A DNA stretch of 64,000 nucleotides from Nomia melanderi (GCF_051020985.1 NC_135010.1:5268001-5332000), one strand, 5' to 3'; shown: positions 47,556-58,340, numbered from the stretch's first letter. A program made the numbers and translations. The notes: generated by a model from the sequence alone, not told the origin.

Positions 47556-48051
47556 TGTAGGAATTATCCCGAACGAGACCTCAATGTTGTAGGATACGTT
47601 CCCGAACGCGTTTCGATTGTAGAATTCTTTCGGAACGGGGAGAATGGTTCACTAATAACGTTTCCGCTGTGATATAATATTAAATATATTTGTACTGATC
47701 TCTAAACGCTCGCTCGCTGATCACACCAAAGTGTCGCACACAAGTCTCGCACCAAATGTCTCGCGTCCACGCATTCCTACTCGCTTTTAAAATACACCCC
47801 CACTCGCTCTGTCTTTCTTACACTTGCACCCTTCTCACTCGCATCTTTCGTCCATAGCCAAAATTCACGCAGTCACGTATACGCTTTTCTTACAGTCCAG
47901 TTGCTCGGTTCCAGACACTCTTCCTCTCATTCTTTCAGCCACTTAAGATTTTCCAAGCGCAGTCACACTATTTCCCAAACATAGCGGCTCCGGTCCGTGG
48001 CAATATGACCCGGTCGCCCGCACGCACGCACAACGAACCATTCATCCCACA
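47556..48051 (+). mobile_element. solo LTR (retrotransposon remnant)
   Basis: The 496-bp segment starts TGTAGGAATT and ends ATCCCACA, giving the short inverted termini TGTAGGA / TCCCACA typical of LTRs. TTAT flanks both sides (47552-47555, 48052-48055), consistent with a 4-bp target duplication, although the AT-rich flank weakens this. A TATA-like stretch (GATATAATATTAAATATAT, about 47670) is followed by a C-rich part with CGCTCGCTCGC, as expected for an LTR promoter. No internal gag or pol sequence is present. Confidence 0.65.
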
Positions 48052-48054
48052 TTA

Positions 48055-48277
48055 TTAACCCGTTACACTCGACAAACTTACAGTTGCCATTTGATTTGAC
48101 ACAAGAAAATTGTAAAATCCTATATTCAACACTAAGTTCAATTTAATGAGACATTAAATATTGAAATAAGACAGTTGTATCCCTTGATTCGTATATTATT
48201 TCTATTTTAATACAATGCAAAGTTTAGTCTCATTGGAAAATTATGTGGCGAAAAACTGTTCGAGTGCAAAGGATGAA
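48055..48277 (+). mobile_element. TTAA element, family P3 (MITE)
   Basis: Left end TTAACCCGTTACACTCGA. The right end reads TTCATCCTTTGCACTCGA on the minus strand: 14 of 18 match. 223 bp, no coding capacity. It starts inside the 3' flank of the solo LTR, sharing its terminal T, so one element inserted next to the other. Confidence 0.55.
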
Positions 48278-48339
48278 TATTTTATTCCTTCAAATAAGGT
48301 CTTATAATAAACTCTATAATACGTACATAAGTAAGTGCC

Positions 48340-48670
48340 CACGTGATTTGCACCATTGTGATGCTTAGCACCCCGAATGAGAGGATCGCTGAATTCTGGC
48401 GGGCTTTCATTTCGACATTTAGATTAGACTTTGACGTACGGTGCGAAGTGCGAGCTAGAGCACTGTCTCACGGCTATTTATAATGTTTGACAAGCGGCGG
48501 GTAAGATAAGTGAAGTGGCTTGTACGAACCGCTGTTTACGCCCTGTAATTGCGAAAATTTTGCGCTGCTGTCGGCGCACGTAATAAATGGACATACGCGT
48601 GTTGTAACGGCTGGTGACAGAGGGACAATGGAATCCGATTGATTTCTTCGAAACTAATTCCGTTTTAATG
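48340..48670. other. GC-richer island 20
   Basis: CpG-containing block without an open frame longer than about 60 codons. No motif recognised. Confidence 0.4.
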
Positions 48671-48679
48671 CGATCCGCC

Positions 48680-49000
48680 TATTAATCGGAATTAATTTGT
48701 ATTTTGAACTGTCGTCACGTAAATATCTTTATCGATAACATGGTTAAATTTTGTATATACTTACTGAAAAGATGATACATAGGTATATATGTACTAACTT
48801 CTTATAAGTCGAAGGTGGATTTAATCGAACTGTTTATGAGTTTCTAGTTTTTTCGCTTTTCATTTCTCTTTCCTTTAATTCTAATTATCGATTTTTTTTT
48901 AATATGGTTGACAGGTAATTCTTATAGAAATTATGAATAGATTTTTTTTAAATAACTGTTGGTATTTATTACAGTATACAAATGAAACTATCTCAAAGAT
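48680..49000. other. AT-rich stretch
   Basis: Non-coding, poly-T runs near 48893 and 48943. Nothing recognised. Confidence 0.5.
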
Positions 49001-49092
49001 TAAGTTTCAGATATTTAATACTTTTATGGTATTAATGGATTCAAGACAAAAAATTCAAACTTGTTTTGAGTGGTACGTAGTTCTAGTGTTAA
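49000..49092 (-). mobile_element. TTAA element end, family P1 fragment
   Basis: On the minus strand the sequence starts TTAACACTAGAACTACG at 49092 and continues to AAGTATTAAATATCTGAAA, parallel to AAGTATTAAATATTCGAAA in the full P1 copy at 57617. The other end is not recognisable. Confidence 0.5.
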
Positions 49093-49099
49093 ATTTTTC

Positions 49100-49750
49100 T
49101 ATGTTAAGAGTAAGAATTACTTAATTCTTTTTAAAATAATTCTATCTTAATGTGATTTGTTTATTAACTGAAATTGATTACTTTTTTAAATTATTGTTGG
49201 TTAAATGCAACAACAATTAAACCGTTTACTTCTTTGATTTCCTTTCCATAATTATTTTTCTATTTAATAATTTTACGAATTAAATTCCCAAAAATCAACT
49301 ATATTATTGGTATTATAAGTATTCCCACTTAGAATATTGTCTAGTATTAATTGATAATAATCATTAATCAACCGAAAAAGTATTAAATACAGTTGACTAA
49401 AATAAGTCACCGTTTATTTAAATAAAAGGTATCAAACTCTTTATTTGTTCCTACAAACAACAGAAGTCACGATCAATACCAAAATTGATCAACGAGTCAA
49501 ACAATGCACATACTGAACAATCTGACGGTTTCAAGACAATTTCAAAAGAATGATTAAAACCAAAAAATAAACCCAATTGCCGATCTCAATCCGTGGGAAA
49601 CACTAAAATCAGGTGACATCGTCGTGTTGTCTGTTATTCACTATATTTCCTTATCTCCGTCAATACAAATTCAATAATAATATATTCGACACATATCTTA
49701 CCTCCACATTTATCTTCGCCCATTCATTTTTATTTAAAACTCAAGCATTT
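49100..49750. other. AT-rich stretch, G-poor at the right
   Basis: Non-coding. From about 49440 the plus strand is A+C-rich and G-poor. A weak 77-codon frame (49613-49846) is not supported. Confidence 0.45.
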
Positions 49751-49759
49751 CCTATTAAA

Positions 49760-50065
49760 CTGTTTACGACATACGTAGCCAGGCTCCAGATGTTCCCGCA
49801 GATTCTCGTCCCTCACGACGTAATCGTCGAAAAAATAATTAAGTAGGAGCACTCCGCTCCGGTAAATATTTATGCTAGGAGCATTAAACCCGCACCGAAC
49901 TTTATTGAAATTTTAATTTCACCGTACCCTGTTAAACAGGGCGCGCGCGTCCGCCGCGCCGCGCATGCATAAAAATCGCCAGACATCGAACCCGTGTTTC
50001 ATACACGGAAAAATTGAAGATAAAAGGTGAAACCTCGCTCCGTGTCTTCTTTTTTCGTTTATGTA
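49760..50065. other. GC-rich island 21
   Basis: CpG-rich core CAGGGCGCGCGCGTCCGCC near 49936-49954. A minus 74-codon frame is incidental. The hAT element inserted at its right edge. Confidence 0.4.
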
Positions 50066-50281
50066 CCGTGTGTACACTAGCGATGGGATCAAGCTCAACG
50101 TGTATTTACAAATCCGAGTCAAATCGATTCGAATACTATTCACCCTTTAGATCCCGTATAAAAAAGTTTTTAGAAAAATACATATACTTTCACAATACAC
50201 GTTATAAGATAAGAATTTTTGTAAAAAAAATGTTTTTCTAACTGTAAAAAAAATATGTGGTTATTATTATATCGATTTTGT

Positions 50282-50302
50282 ACTGGTGGCTTCGCTACCA
50301 GT
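50282..50302 (+). other. tight hairpin inside the hAT element
   Basis: ACTGGTGGC-TTC-GCTACCAGT pairs over 9 bp (one G-T wobble on one strand) around a 3-base loop. It lies 205 bp inside the left end of the element. It may be a relic of an inverted repeat. Confidence 0.7.
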
Positions 50303-50624
50303 CCATTGATTCGTGTTTTACTGATATTGAAATATGTGAACTAATGTGTTAAGGCATCACAAAATATATGAATATAAGACCCATCTAGACCCGTCTTTAT
50401 TATATAAGTAAAACTCTTCTGGATTCAGTAGCAGCAGCCGTTAATATTTACAATAAATTACCAGATCAACCGTAGTAGTTACGAAGAAATGTAAATTTAC
50501 AATAAATAACTTGTTTAACAACAGGTAATTATTTTTGTGCAATAATTCAATAAATATTTCGAAATTCTTACATTTTACTCTAACTTTTCGTATTTTACAT
50601 TATACGCTTTTGTACTACTGGGAG

Positions 50625-51598
50625 TCGCTTGATAGCTAGGCTAAAGGATTCAGCTGATCGTTCAGTTTTCATTTCTTCCTACCCAATCTTCTGTTAGTTT
50701 TATTTTCGATACACCCTCCAAGGGCCACGTGGCGATCGTGGTATGGGAAGTGGTGGTCCCAGAGTGGCCAAGCCTAGGGTCTAACCAACCCTTGATGTGG
50801 ACGAGACACCTTGATCTGGCAAGCACTGCTTATTCATGTATGTAAGAAGCCGAACAGGTCCTACCAATTGACCTGTGAATGATTGGTACTACAGACGTCC
50901 GGGTGTCCACGGGTTGCTTGTCCCTCTTCGGACATTTGGTGTCGGACTCGTAGTGGTAGTGGTTGATAGCCCGCACGCTGGGCAAGAGAGCTTTCGAGGG
51001 TCTCGGCGCGTGAGCAGCGTCCCACCTGCTCCTGGACCAGATAGGAAATCTAGTAGAGTTTTTGGAAAGGTAACTCGGCGCTACCAATAGTCTACTTCCA
51101 TCGGACTCGTCATCCCCGGGGAACAACGCTGGTAATGCTACGGCCTCAGCTGACTGAGCTTAATCTCAGTTCCACGCCCATGGGGGCCCTGCTAGGTAGA
51201 CCTTCATGGCAGGTACTAGCAGAATAATCGGACTTCCCTCTGTTCTTCGATACAGTTACAAGTAACCAATCAAAACTATAGAACTGTAAACTAGAAAGAC
51301 ATCTAGCACCTCTTGCCCCTCTGCCTTCCGCTAAACATCAAGTCATCCCCTAACTATACTGCTAAGTCACTTAATAGTTAAGCTAAAGAATTCGGTTGAT
51401 TAATCAGTTCTCATCTTGTCTTACCCAACTTTCTGTTAGTTTTATATTCTAATATCTGATATTTTCTATCGTTGGTATAATTCATTATTTATCAATGTGG
51501 TTATAAGTAAACAATCAAAGCTATAGAACTGTAAATCAGAAGGACACCTCCTGCCCCTGTGCCTTCCGCTAGACCTCAAGTCATTTCCCAACTGTACT
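50625..51598 (+). repeat. tandem duplication inside the hAT element
   Basis: Unit 1 (50625-50713 plus 51246-51357) and unit 2 (51365-51598) share two blocks. Block A has GCTAAAG.ATTC.G.TGAT....CAGTT and CTTCCTACCCAA-like words ending in TCTGTTAGTTTTAT. Block B has AAGTAA.CAATCAAA.CTATAG, GAACTGTAAA and GCCTTCCGCTA. Unit 1 is split by a GC-rich insert; unit 2 is not. Confidence 0.8.
50714..51245. mobile_element. GC-rich insert with 9-bp direct repeats, unclassified
   Basis: This 532-bp block is much richer in G+C than the rest of the element and is flanked by TTCGATACA on both sides (50705-50713 and 51246-51254). Unit 2 of the host duplication lacks it. It starts CCCTCCAAGGGCC and ends TTCCCTCTGTTC; no TIR, TG..CA ends or poly-A tail is visible. 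It could be a retroposed fragment, part of a LINE, or captured host sequence. A 98-codon minus frame (50830-51126) matches nothing I know. Confidence 0.7.
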
Positions 51599-51664
51599 TA
51601 CATGTGCGCAATTTTTCTGACCACGGTTTGCGATATGCTTGAGCCCATCACTAGTGTACACCAT

Positions 51665-52260
51665 AAACACGCGAACTCCGCATTCTACTAATAACGCGGG
51701 CCGACTCCGATGTCCTTAAAAGTAGCCCGTGCAGCGGGCGCGGTGCGCCGTTAACGCGCGATAAACTTCAACGACGATCTCGTTAGCGACGAGAACGAGA
51801 GGAAAAAATTGAAGATCGACCGCAGCAGTTTTACGAGTGCGGAATTAAGAGACACACGGGCGTTACGAAACGATCGCTCGGCACACGATTCGCCTCGCGA
51901 CAAAACGCGTGCATCCGACGCGACCGGTACGGATACGGGTACGTTCCGTACAATTGAATTAATTATCGCGGCGGGACGAGAAATGATCGCGAGCCAGATT
52001 TCACCATCATGTCCTATTAAGATAGTAAATCACGCCGGGCGCTCGGGTTACACGAAACTCGCATTAGCGTTCATAACCGGCCGTAAATCTGGGGATCCAT
52101 CAAACCCTCGCGAAAGGTGTGTGCGAGACGTAGCGATCGTCGAAATTGTATTTATAATGCGTATAATTCGCCGGCTACGAGAAATACTTGGAAGGGAAGT
52201 GAACCGGTACACCCGGCTGATCGTAAGCTGAAGACGTTTCGTGTACAGTGCGGTTCAAAA
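51665..52260. other. GC/CpG-rich island 22
   Basis: Rich in CpG and in CGCG words. A 140-codon plus frame (51809-52231) lacks recognisable domains. The right flank (52260-52500) is purine-rich and C-poor, matching the mirror-skew pattern. The left neighbour is the hAT insertion. Confidence 0.5.
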
Positions 52261-52343
52261 AGAAGATTCTCGGAATAGGAAGGATTTGTTGGGGAGAAAT
52301 TGTACGATTGAATTAGTCGAAAGTTAATGGATATAGCATTGTA

Positions 52344-52500
52344 TTAGTTAGAAAATTGGGATATGTTATTAGTGATATATTATTAATTGATAAATTAGGA
52401 CATATTATTATTAATATACTATTTGTTGGAAAATGGGAATATATTTATCACTAATATATTACTAGTTGAAAAATTATAAATTAAGAGAATATTAATAGAA
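52344..52500 (+). repeat. 39-bp tandem repeat, about 3.5 units
   Basis: Units begin at 52344, 52383, 52422 and 52461, exactly 39 bp apart. Each has ATTAGTTGRAAAATTGGGA-like and TATTATTAATATATT-like halves. AT-rich, right of island 22. Confidence 0.8.
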
Positions 52501-52509
52501 GAAACTTTG

Positions 52510-53000
52510 CAAGGTAAGTTGGAATGAATTCTCCAGTAATTTTAGAAAAAAATTAGTCTTCATTCGAAGGTTGCAAACCGTCAAAAACATACAAGAATAA
52601 TTCATAAAATTATTAAAACAGAAAAAAATTGAAATCTAATTTAATCTTTTCTCTCATCTTTCGAGAAACCTAGATAACATAATTTGGAACACAAAACAGA
52701 GAATAAATTGGACAAAGTGATTTCGCAATAAAACGAACACTTCTCTTTGAATGCAAATAAATTTTTAATATGTCCGTCAGACACTACTGGTCTTGTAATT
52801 AATACAGGAAAATACAAATCAATTTCACTGTTTGGTAACCCCACTATCAATAATCCACGCAATTTTTACCGTATTTCTATTAACAAAATTTACAACTCAC
52901 TGGTTATCGATCTCCCATAAAAAAATCTATAAATCAAGTCACAGTCGTGAGATACCGAACCAAAACACCAAGCACCTCGCTCTATAAACTTATTCGCAGT
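52510..53000. other. AT-rich stretch, C-biased to the right
   Basis: Non-coding. The last part is C-rich over G (52921-52980: 18 C, 8 G by hand count), leading into island 23. The 73-codon minus frame is unsupported. Confidence 0.45.
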
Positions 53001-53009
53001 CCACGTTTC

Positions 53010-53800
53010 CACTTGTACCCCGCCAAACTTCCGTTCGCAATTAACGAACGAATCGGTACGACTTCATTCTCGTTCTCCGCTATATTTAACGAAACCAATG
53101 CATAAATCTAGCAAATGTAAGTTAGCACCCGATTCCGTATTGCGCGCTCGTTCAGACTGTCGCTATAATTTCAAAATTATTAATCGATGAAATACTTTTT
53201 CTCGCTCGTCGCGCCGCTTCGAACGGATAAATACGGTTCCTGAATTATGAGTCCACGCCGCGTTTCGTTCATTTTCGCTATTGCCGCGACATTAACACGC
53301 AGTCAAGTAGAACCCTGCGACAGCAGGCGGGACGTGTTTCTGCGATTTTCCGCGAGCGTTGCCCGCCGCATTTGCATTTCCAATATTCCTCGACAGTTTT
53401 CTTTGTTTCCGCGGCACGTATCTATCAAACGCGGCTCGGACATCGATTACGGTTCGGCCAGTCGTACAGAACCGACAGAATACAATTACACGTACGGTTA
53501 AAGGTATCCGGCTCCGCGGCCGGACACAATCTAACGCGTAATCTGATCTACTTCCATCGAATACACACGCACACATGGGAAAAGAGGGGGTGATCCGTGT
53601 GTGGGATTTCGCAGCTGCTTGAAATTTATCGGTGGCCCGGTATGTTAACGGCTCTAACGGGCACACAATCAAGACAAATTGGCCGGGAGGCGTATAATGT
53701 AGTAATGCGTGCGTGCGTGCGACCGGTGACACGGCGACCGTCGACCGATCGAATTTGCATGGGGTGTCCGCATACCTTGGAAACCCAGGAAACACCCGAC
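53010..53800. other. GC/CpG-rich island 23
   Basis: Long CpG-rich block with overlapping frames on both strands (167 codons minus at 53292-53795; 84, 60, 73, 84 and 66 plus). None is recognised. A small GCGT microsatellite (GTGCGTGCGTGCGAC) lies at about 53708-53722. It passes abruptly into a T/G-rich tandem array. Confidence 0.5.
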
Positions 53801-53808
53801 TCGCGTGT

Positions 53809-54262
53809 AAGGTGTTGGGAAAAGGTTTATTTAGAGTTCACTTGTATTTAAATGTGTTGTACAATGTCTTTCGTTTTGTTTTTGGGAAAATACGTTTTTT
53901 TAAAGGTTTTTGACTTTTCATTCTTAATAATTTTTATTAAACGTTTTTGCTGTAGTTTAAGTAAAGTAAATAGAATATAAGGTGTTTCTATAAGATGTTG
54001 GGAGAAGGGTTGTTTAAAGTTCACCAGTATTCAAGTGTGTTGTACAATATTTTTGGTTTTGTTTTTGGGGAAATACTTTCTTTATAGATTTTCGATTTTT
54101 CGTTTTTAATAATTTTGTTTAAACATTTTTGCTGTATTTTGGGTAATATAAATAAAGTACAACATGTTTGTATAAGGTGCTGAAAGAAAGATTGTTTAAA
54201 GTTCACTTATTTTTAAATGTGTCATACATACCATCAAGTTTGTTTTTAAAAAAATAATTCGT
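53809..54262 (+). repeat. tandem repeat, unit 182-183 bp, about 2.5 units
   Basis: Units start at 53809, 53992 and 54174 with AAGGTGTTGGGA, AAGATGTTGGGA and AAGGTGCTGAAA. All continue with TTTA.AGTTCAC, AA.TGTGT, and GTTTTGTTTTT or GTTTGTTTTTA. The first two also share TTTTTAATAATTTT and ATTTTTGCTGTA-like parts. The plus strand is T- and G-rich. The unit size is close to nucleosome-scale satellites. Confidence 0.85.
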
Positions 54263-54269
54263 TCGTAAG

Positions 54270-55670
54270 TTTCCAAAAAATCGAATACGTTGCTCCTAAC
54301 ATTTTAACACGATATCGATGCAAAGTATCACCAAAGCTACCCTCAAAATTAAATATTCTTTCCTTTCAAACATATATATTTGAATAATATGTGGCAGAAC
54401 TGTCATTAATATTAATAAGTCTGGAATCAAGTTGTTGCTGTTTATTTCCTGCTACACTTTGGAATTGTGTCAAGGTAGTCAAATTTCTCAATTTATTTAT
54501 GAAGTGGGCGCACTTTACGATACCAATTAGATGTATCCTTTTTCCACACATCCTGGAAGTATCATAATATTTCCTATATAGCTCTTGATCTCGACGGACA
54601 CCCAATGCTTTACTCCGTTTAAACGAGCTGCGAAAACTTTTATCTTGGAACTTCTGATCCGGTGTTGATTTGAATCTTGTTAAGATAATTAATGGTTACA
54701 CCATACCTTGCCCTCACACCTTTCGCAATAATAACGTTTTCCCATGTTGCAAATGTATAACGTAATATATCGTTTGATATATACGGTGAGTCTTGGTTAT
54801 TCTATTTATATTTTACATGCATTGCCGGTCATAATTGAATTGGCGAGATCGGAGGCTGCGTCAGTCACGTTTTATCAATTTTTCAGGAGTAGGCAGAATG
54901 TGTTTAGATACAAATAACATGGTTCTTACCGATGTCACGATTCAAGGAACAATTGATATATGCAGCTTCTGATTCAATCATTCAAGTGTCAGAGATTTTG
55001 CACTTTTCTTTGTCTCTGAGAAGTAAATGTAACGGTTCCGTTTTACCGTTAAGATAAATCACGTTTTAGGTGATTACTTAATACTTCTGGTACTATACCA
55101 GTTTTATATTTCCTCGTATCCTAAAATTTCAGTTTAATTAAGTTTATAATTCTATTAAATAGAATAACTAGTATCTAATTGCTGTTTCATCCGTCCACTC
55201 TCAATAAGAAATGTTTCATTTCTCCAATGAAAACTGTGTTTTTGAAACATTTAAAATCATCCATACAATTATAAGCACATACATAATTTATAAAACATTT
55301 GACTTCACAAATATATCACACCAAAGTTTCCACCACCTTTTTATTATTTCGAATTCACCGCGATACAGTCTAATAATAAACGACACCAACATTCTATGCA
55401 ATATTTATTTTAGTCCTCATTTTTGCTAACCAAGATTAAATAAAATAAATCATTCAAGACATGTTTTCTTTGAAAAGAAGATTCGAAATCGTCGGAAGCA
55501 ATCATTTGCACGCCCAATTTTACAGTTATCCTAATTACGTCAATAAATTACATTTACTCGGATTTATTCTGTAAACCGTTTTCACACTTTTCATAACTTC
55601 GACATAACATACTTCGTTCTCCTCCACGTCCATTCATTCTCCAACTAAAATTACCATCCCTCTAAAAACG
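54270..55670. other. AT-rich stretch with a possible Tc1-like end
   Basis: Mostly non-coding. GCATTGCCGGTCATAATTGA at 54829-54848 resembles the CACTGCCGGTCA end of the MITE at 30820, but no partner was found. 55200-55680 is increasingly G-poor towards island 24 (55561-55680: 36 C, 9 G). Confidence 0.4.
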
Positions 55671-55679
55671 GCGTACACT

Positions 55680-56370
55680 ATTCCCGCAACAGAACCAGCT
55701 CAGTTGCAACATCGACATTCCGGAATCGTTTCGCAACAAAGGCCGAAGCCAAAAAGAAAAAGAGGGAAAAAAGGAACGTACGCTCCACGAAAGCACGGTA
55801 AAGGGCACGAAACGGCGCAAAGAAACTCGATCATTCCTTCAGTGGCGTCCACCCCGTGAGCTATGCGAACCCAGTGACCGCAAACAGCGCGGTGATCTGT
55901 TCGAGCGCGGCGGTAACGGAAAAACGCGAAACTGTGGGCAACGCATGATTAACTTTTCACGCCGCTTCTACGGCTTATTCCCGATCTCTCGACGTAAATG
56001 CAATTACCCACCTACTTATTCTAGGTGGCAACAGGCGTCGGATAGCGCATAAATATCCGGCCGCGGCGCACGGGGAAAAAATCGGAACGGGCGAGATGCA
56101 TGTCGGGGACCGGGCAAACGGCAAACGGAATGGGCTCGAGCGGCCCGCCAGCCAATGGTGTGCCGGGAGACACGCGTGCTTTATGCACGCCCCGCGATCG
56201 CGCAAGGACACGCCGAAAGGGTACCGTGTGTACCGGTGACTGCGTTATTAACGATATTCCGCGGCCACGGGAGTCGATAAAATATTATGCTAATCGCTGG
56301 CAACACGCGGGATACTATTTTAAAGTAGCCGGCCGGAGAAAACCAGACGCGGCACGGACCGTTGCTGCTT
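55680..56370. other. GC/CpG-rich island 24
   Basis: CpG-rich block with a 181-codon plus frame (56100-56645) and a 78-codon minus frame. The plus frame contains Asn-rich and low-complexity parts and crosses from island into T/G-rich flank; I do not recognise it. Flanking skew is mirror-symmetric: 36 C/9 G in 120 bases on the left (55561-55680), 36 G/9 C in 120 bases on the right (56521-56640). Confidence 0.55.
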
Positions 56371-56399
56371 GTCGAACGGGATCGAATAATAATAATAAT

Positions 56400-57610
56400 T
56401 GTTATTATTCTGTTTTTGCAACTGTTGCGCGACCTAACACTGATGGAAATAACGAAACAATAAGAGGTAACAATGGTAACTACACTGTTGTTTCTTCTAA
56501 ACGTCGGATTTGTAGCACGTTTACTCTACGATTGTTTGGAGATATGGGTCTGTTTTGGTTGAAGGTTGGGATTATCTGTTTTGTGATAAGAACATTTGGA
56601 GTTTTGATGTTGTTCGAGGTTAAGGTGGATCAAACTTGGAAATAACACTTGTCAGAGTGTAATAATTTTTTGTATAAATCGCACGTTTACACGTCGGAGG
56701 TTTGCTGACGACTCAAAGACGAAACTTATAGCGGAACTCTCGTCGGAGAAAGAATAAAAGTATGAATTAGGTTACTGATTTTTGGGAAAATCATTTTGTT
56801 TTATGGATTAAGTGTAAGTTTTTTAAGGGAATTGTGTAGACTCTTTAAGGATGTCGTCAAGTTGACGATTCTAGGTTTTCGTAAGAGGAGTCGAAATCTG
56901 TAAATAAATTAGTCTAATTACGTAATTAACAAACGTTTAGTGTGTGATTTTATTGTATTGTAGTGTTTAAAAGTTTAATAAATAAGCTTTTTGATAAGAT
57001 TTTAGTATATTTGAAAATATTTAATTGCCAAGTGTCGATTTTTTTGGTTCACTACGTTTGAAATTGTATAGAAAAATGAATGAACACTCTCTATAATATT
57101 TGAAATTCATGTATACTTATTTCAAATAAACTCGCTAGAAGGAAGACAAATATTATAACCACTCACATGCAGTAAGAAAATAGTAAGTCTCTGCTGCGTT
57201 ACCGAAGGAACGTATAAGACGTTGCAGTATAAAATATGTAATTTTAAGAAAGCTGCTTTACACGCAGAGACAGAATAGCTTGGAGCAGGCTAAAGTAGAT
57301 ATAAAGTAAACATATAGTAAGAATAAATGCAAAACACAAATAAATTAGTAAATAAATGAGGCAGATCAAGTACTGTGTAATAAATGTGACGTACAAGGAC
57401 GTTTGTTCAACGAATAGGTGCTGTTATGAAATCTAACTCAATGTATAGAACCGTTATCCAATTCATTCGAAACTCCCGCTTTCGTTTTATACACAATGTT
57501 CGTAAGTTTGATTATGTTAGATCATATTGAAGCATAGAATCACTATCTTACCCTTCAACCGTAAAAAAGACCCATTCCTTCATTTCGAAAATATGTGATT
57601 ACATAATCAG
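56400..57610. other. T/G-rich then AT-rich stretch
   Basis: 56500-57050 is rich in T and G and poor in C on the plus strand. The rest is AT-rich, with no gene or repeat recognised. Confidence 0.5.
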
Positions 57611-57616
57611 GAGAAT

Positions 57617-57837
57617 TTAACACTAGAATTACCGCACTCGTCACAATGATCGGTAACCATTTTTTTATGTCGCAATTATTAATTTCTTAGAAGTATTAAA
57701 TATTCGAAATGTTTTCAAAAATAAATAGTTTCACTTGAATATAATAATGAACATATGAAGGAACATAAAAAAATCTGTTGTTACAATTTCTATAAAGATT
57801 AAACATTATTATAAACAGTCAGTAATTCCAGTATTAA
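57617..57837 (+). mobile_element. TTAA element, family P1, complete MITE
   Basis: Left end TTAACACTAGAATTACCG; the right end reads TTAATACTGGAATTACTG on the minus strand, 15 of 18 matching, with TTAA at both outermost positions (57617-57620, 57834-57837). The 221-bp element has no coding capacity. Its left part contains CGCACTCGTCACAATGATCGG. TTAA target site and size fit a piggyBac-like MITE. Confidence 0.75.
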
Positions 57838-57919
57838 TCCTATGTACTCGCAATAACAAAAATTTCGAAAAAAAGTTAACAAATCAGAGCATTTACGATT
57901 TCCAAAGAAAAATCGAATT

Positions 57920-58340
57920 GCTCTTGTTGAACGATCAAAAGGACTCCATCATCGACCTTCGGTTCTTCAAGATTCAGCTCAAGGATCGTTCAGCGATGAT
58001 TCATTGGCCCATAAACCAAATTCGCTCCCGATTCGGCGACGATTCTCACAAAGTTGCTCTCGAAACGATATCCGCTGCAATATTGGCGGGTTCCGAGAAC
58101 GGCGAGTGTCGCAATGGTCGCACGAAATGTCGACTTACCAACGGACACCGGCCATAATAAGGCGGTGGTCGCGTATTTAGCAGGCTGTCATGTAAATTGC
58201 ATTACTCGTCGAGTCGCTAAATTATCGAAAAGGTCAGGGGTTGGACGGTTACTGGTTCTTGATAAAACGTCCCCAGTGGTTCCGACTTGTTTCTCATTTA
58301 AGCATCATCGTAGGCGCTTGTTTACATACAAACGGGACGC
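57920..58340. other. GC-richer island 25
   Basis: Overlapping plus frames of 79 and 96 codons in different phases, both unrecognised. The left flank is G-poor A+C-rich. To the right, ACCAGG-CA-CCTGGT (58446-58459) is a perfect short palindrome. Confidence 0.4.

Larger units (their letters stand above)
50070..51661 (+). mobile_element. hAT-like non-autonomous element with 8-bp target duplication
   Basis: Element body 50078-51653 (1576 bp). The left end TAGCGATGGGATCAAGC and the right end (minus strand TAGTGATGGGCTCAAGC) match at 15 of 17 positions. GTGTACAC lies directly outside both ends (50070-50077 and 51654-51661), an exact 8-bp duplication fitting the hAT preference nTnnnnAn. No hAT transposase is encoded; the 98-codon minus frame at 50830-51126 is part of a later insert. 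Subterminal TCGAGTC-like words (for example CCGAGTCAAATCGATTCGAA) are also usual in hATs. Confidence 0.88.

Noticed and set aside
50830..51126. Hammerhead ribozyme suggested by TGACGAGTCCGATGG on the minus strand
   Set aside because: The GAAA core and the required stems are missing.
51170..51240. rRNA or R-element fragment in the GC-rich insert
   Set aside because: I could not match any conserved 28S word or R1/R2 motif.
53292..53795. 167-codon minus-strand frame
   Set aside because: At least four plus-strand frames overlap it in the same CpG-rich island and no domain is recognisable.
56100..56645. 181-codon plus-strand frame
   Set aside because: It crosses from a GC island into a T/G-rich flank with an abrupt change in composition, includes low-complexity Asn and Tyr stretches, and matches no family I know.
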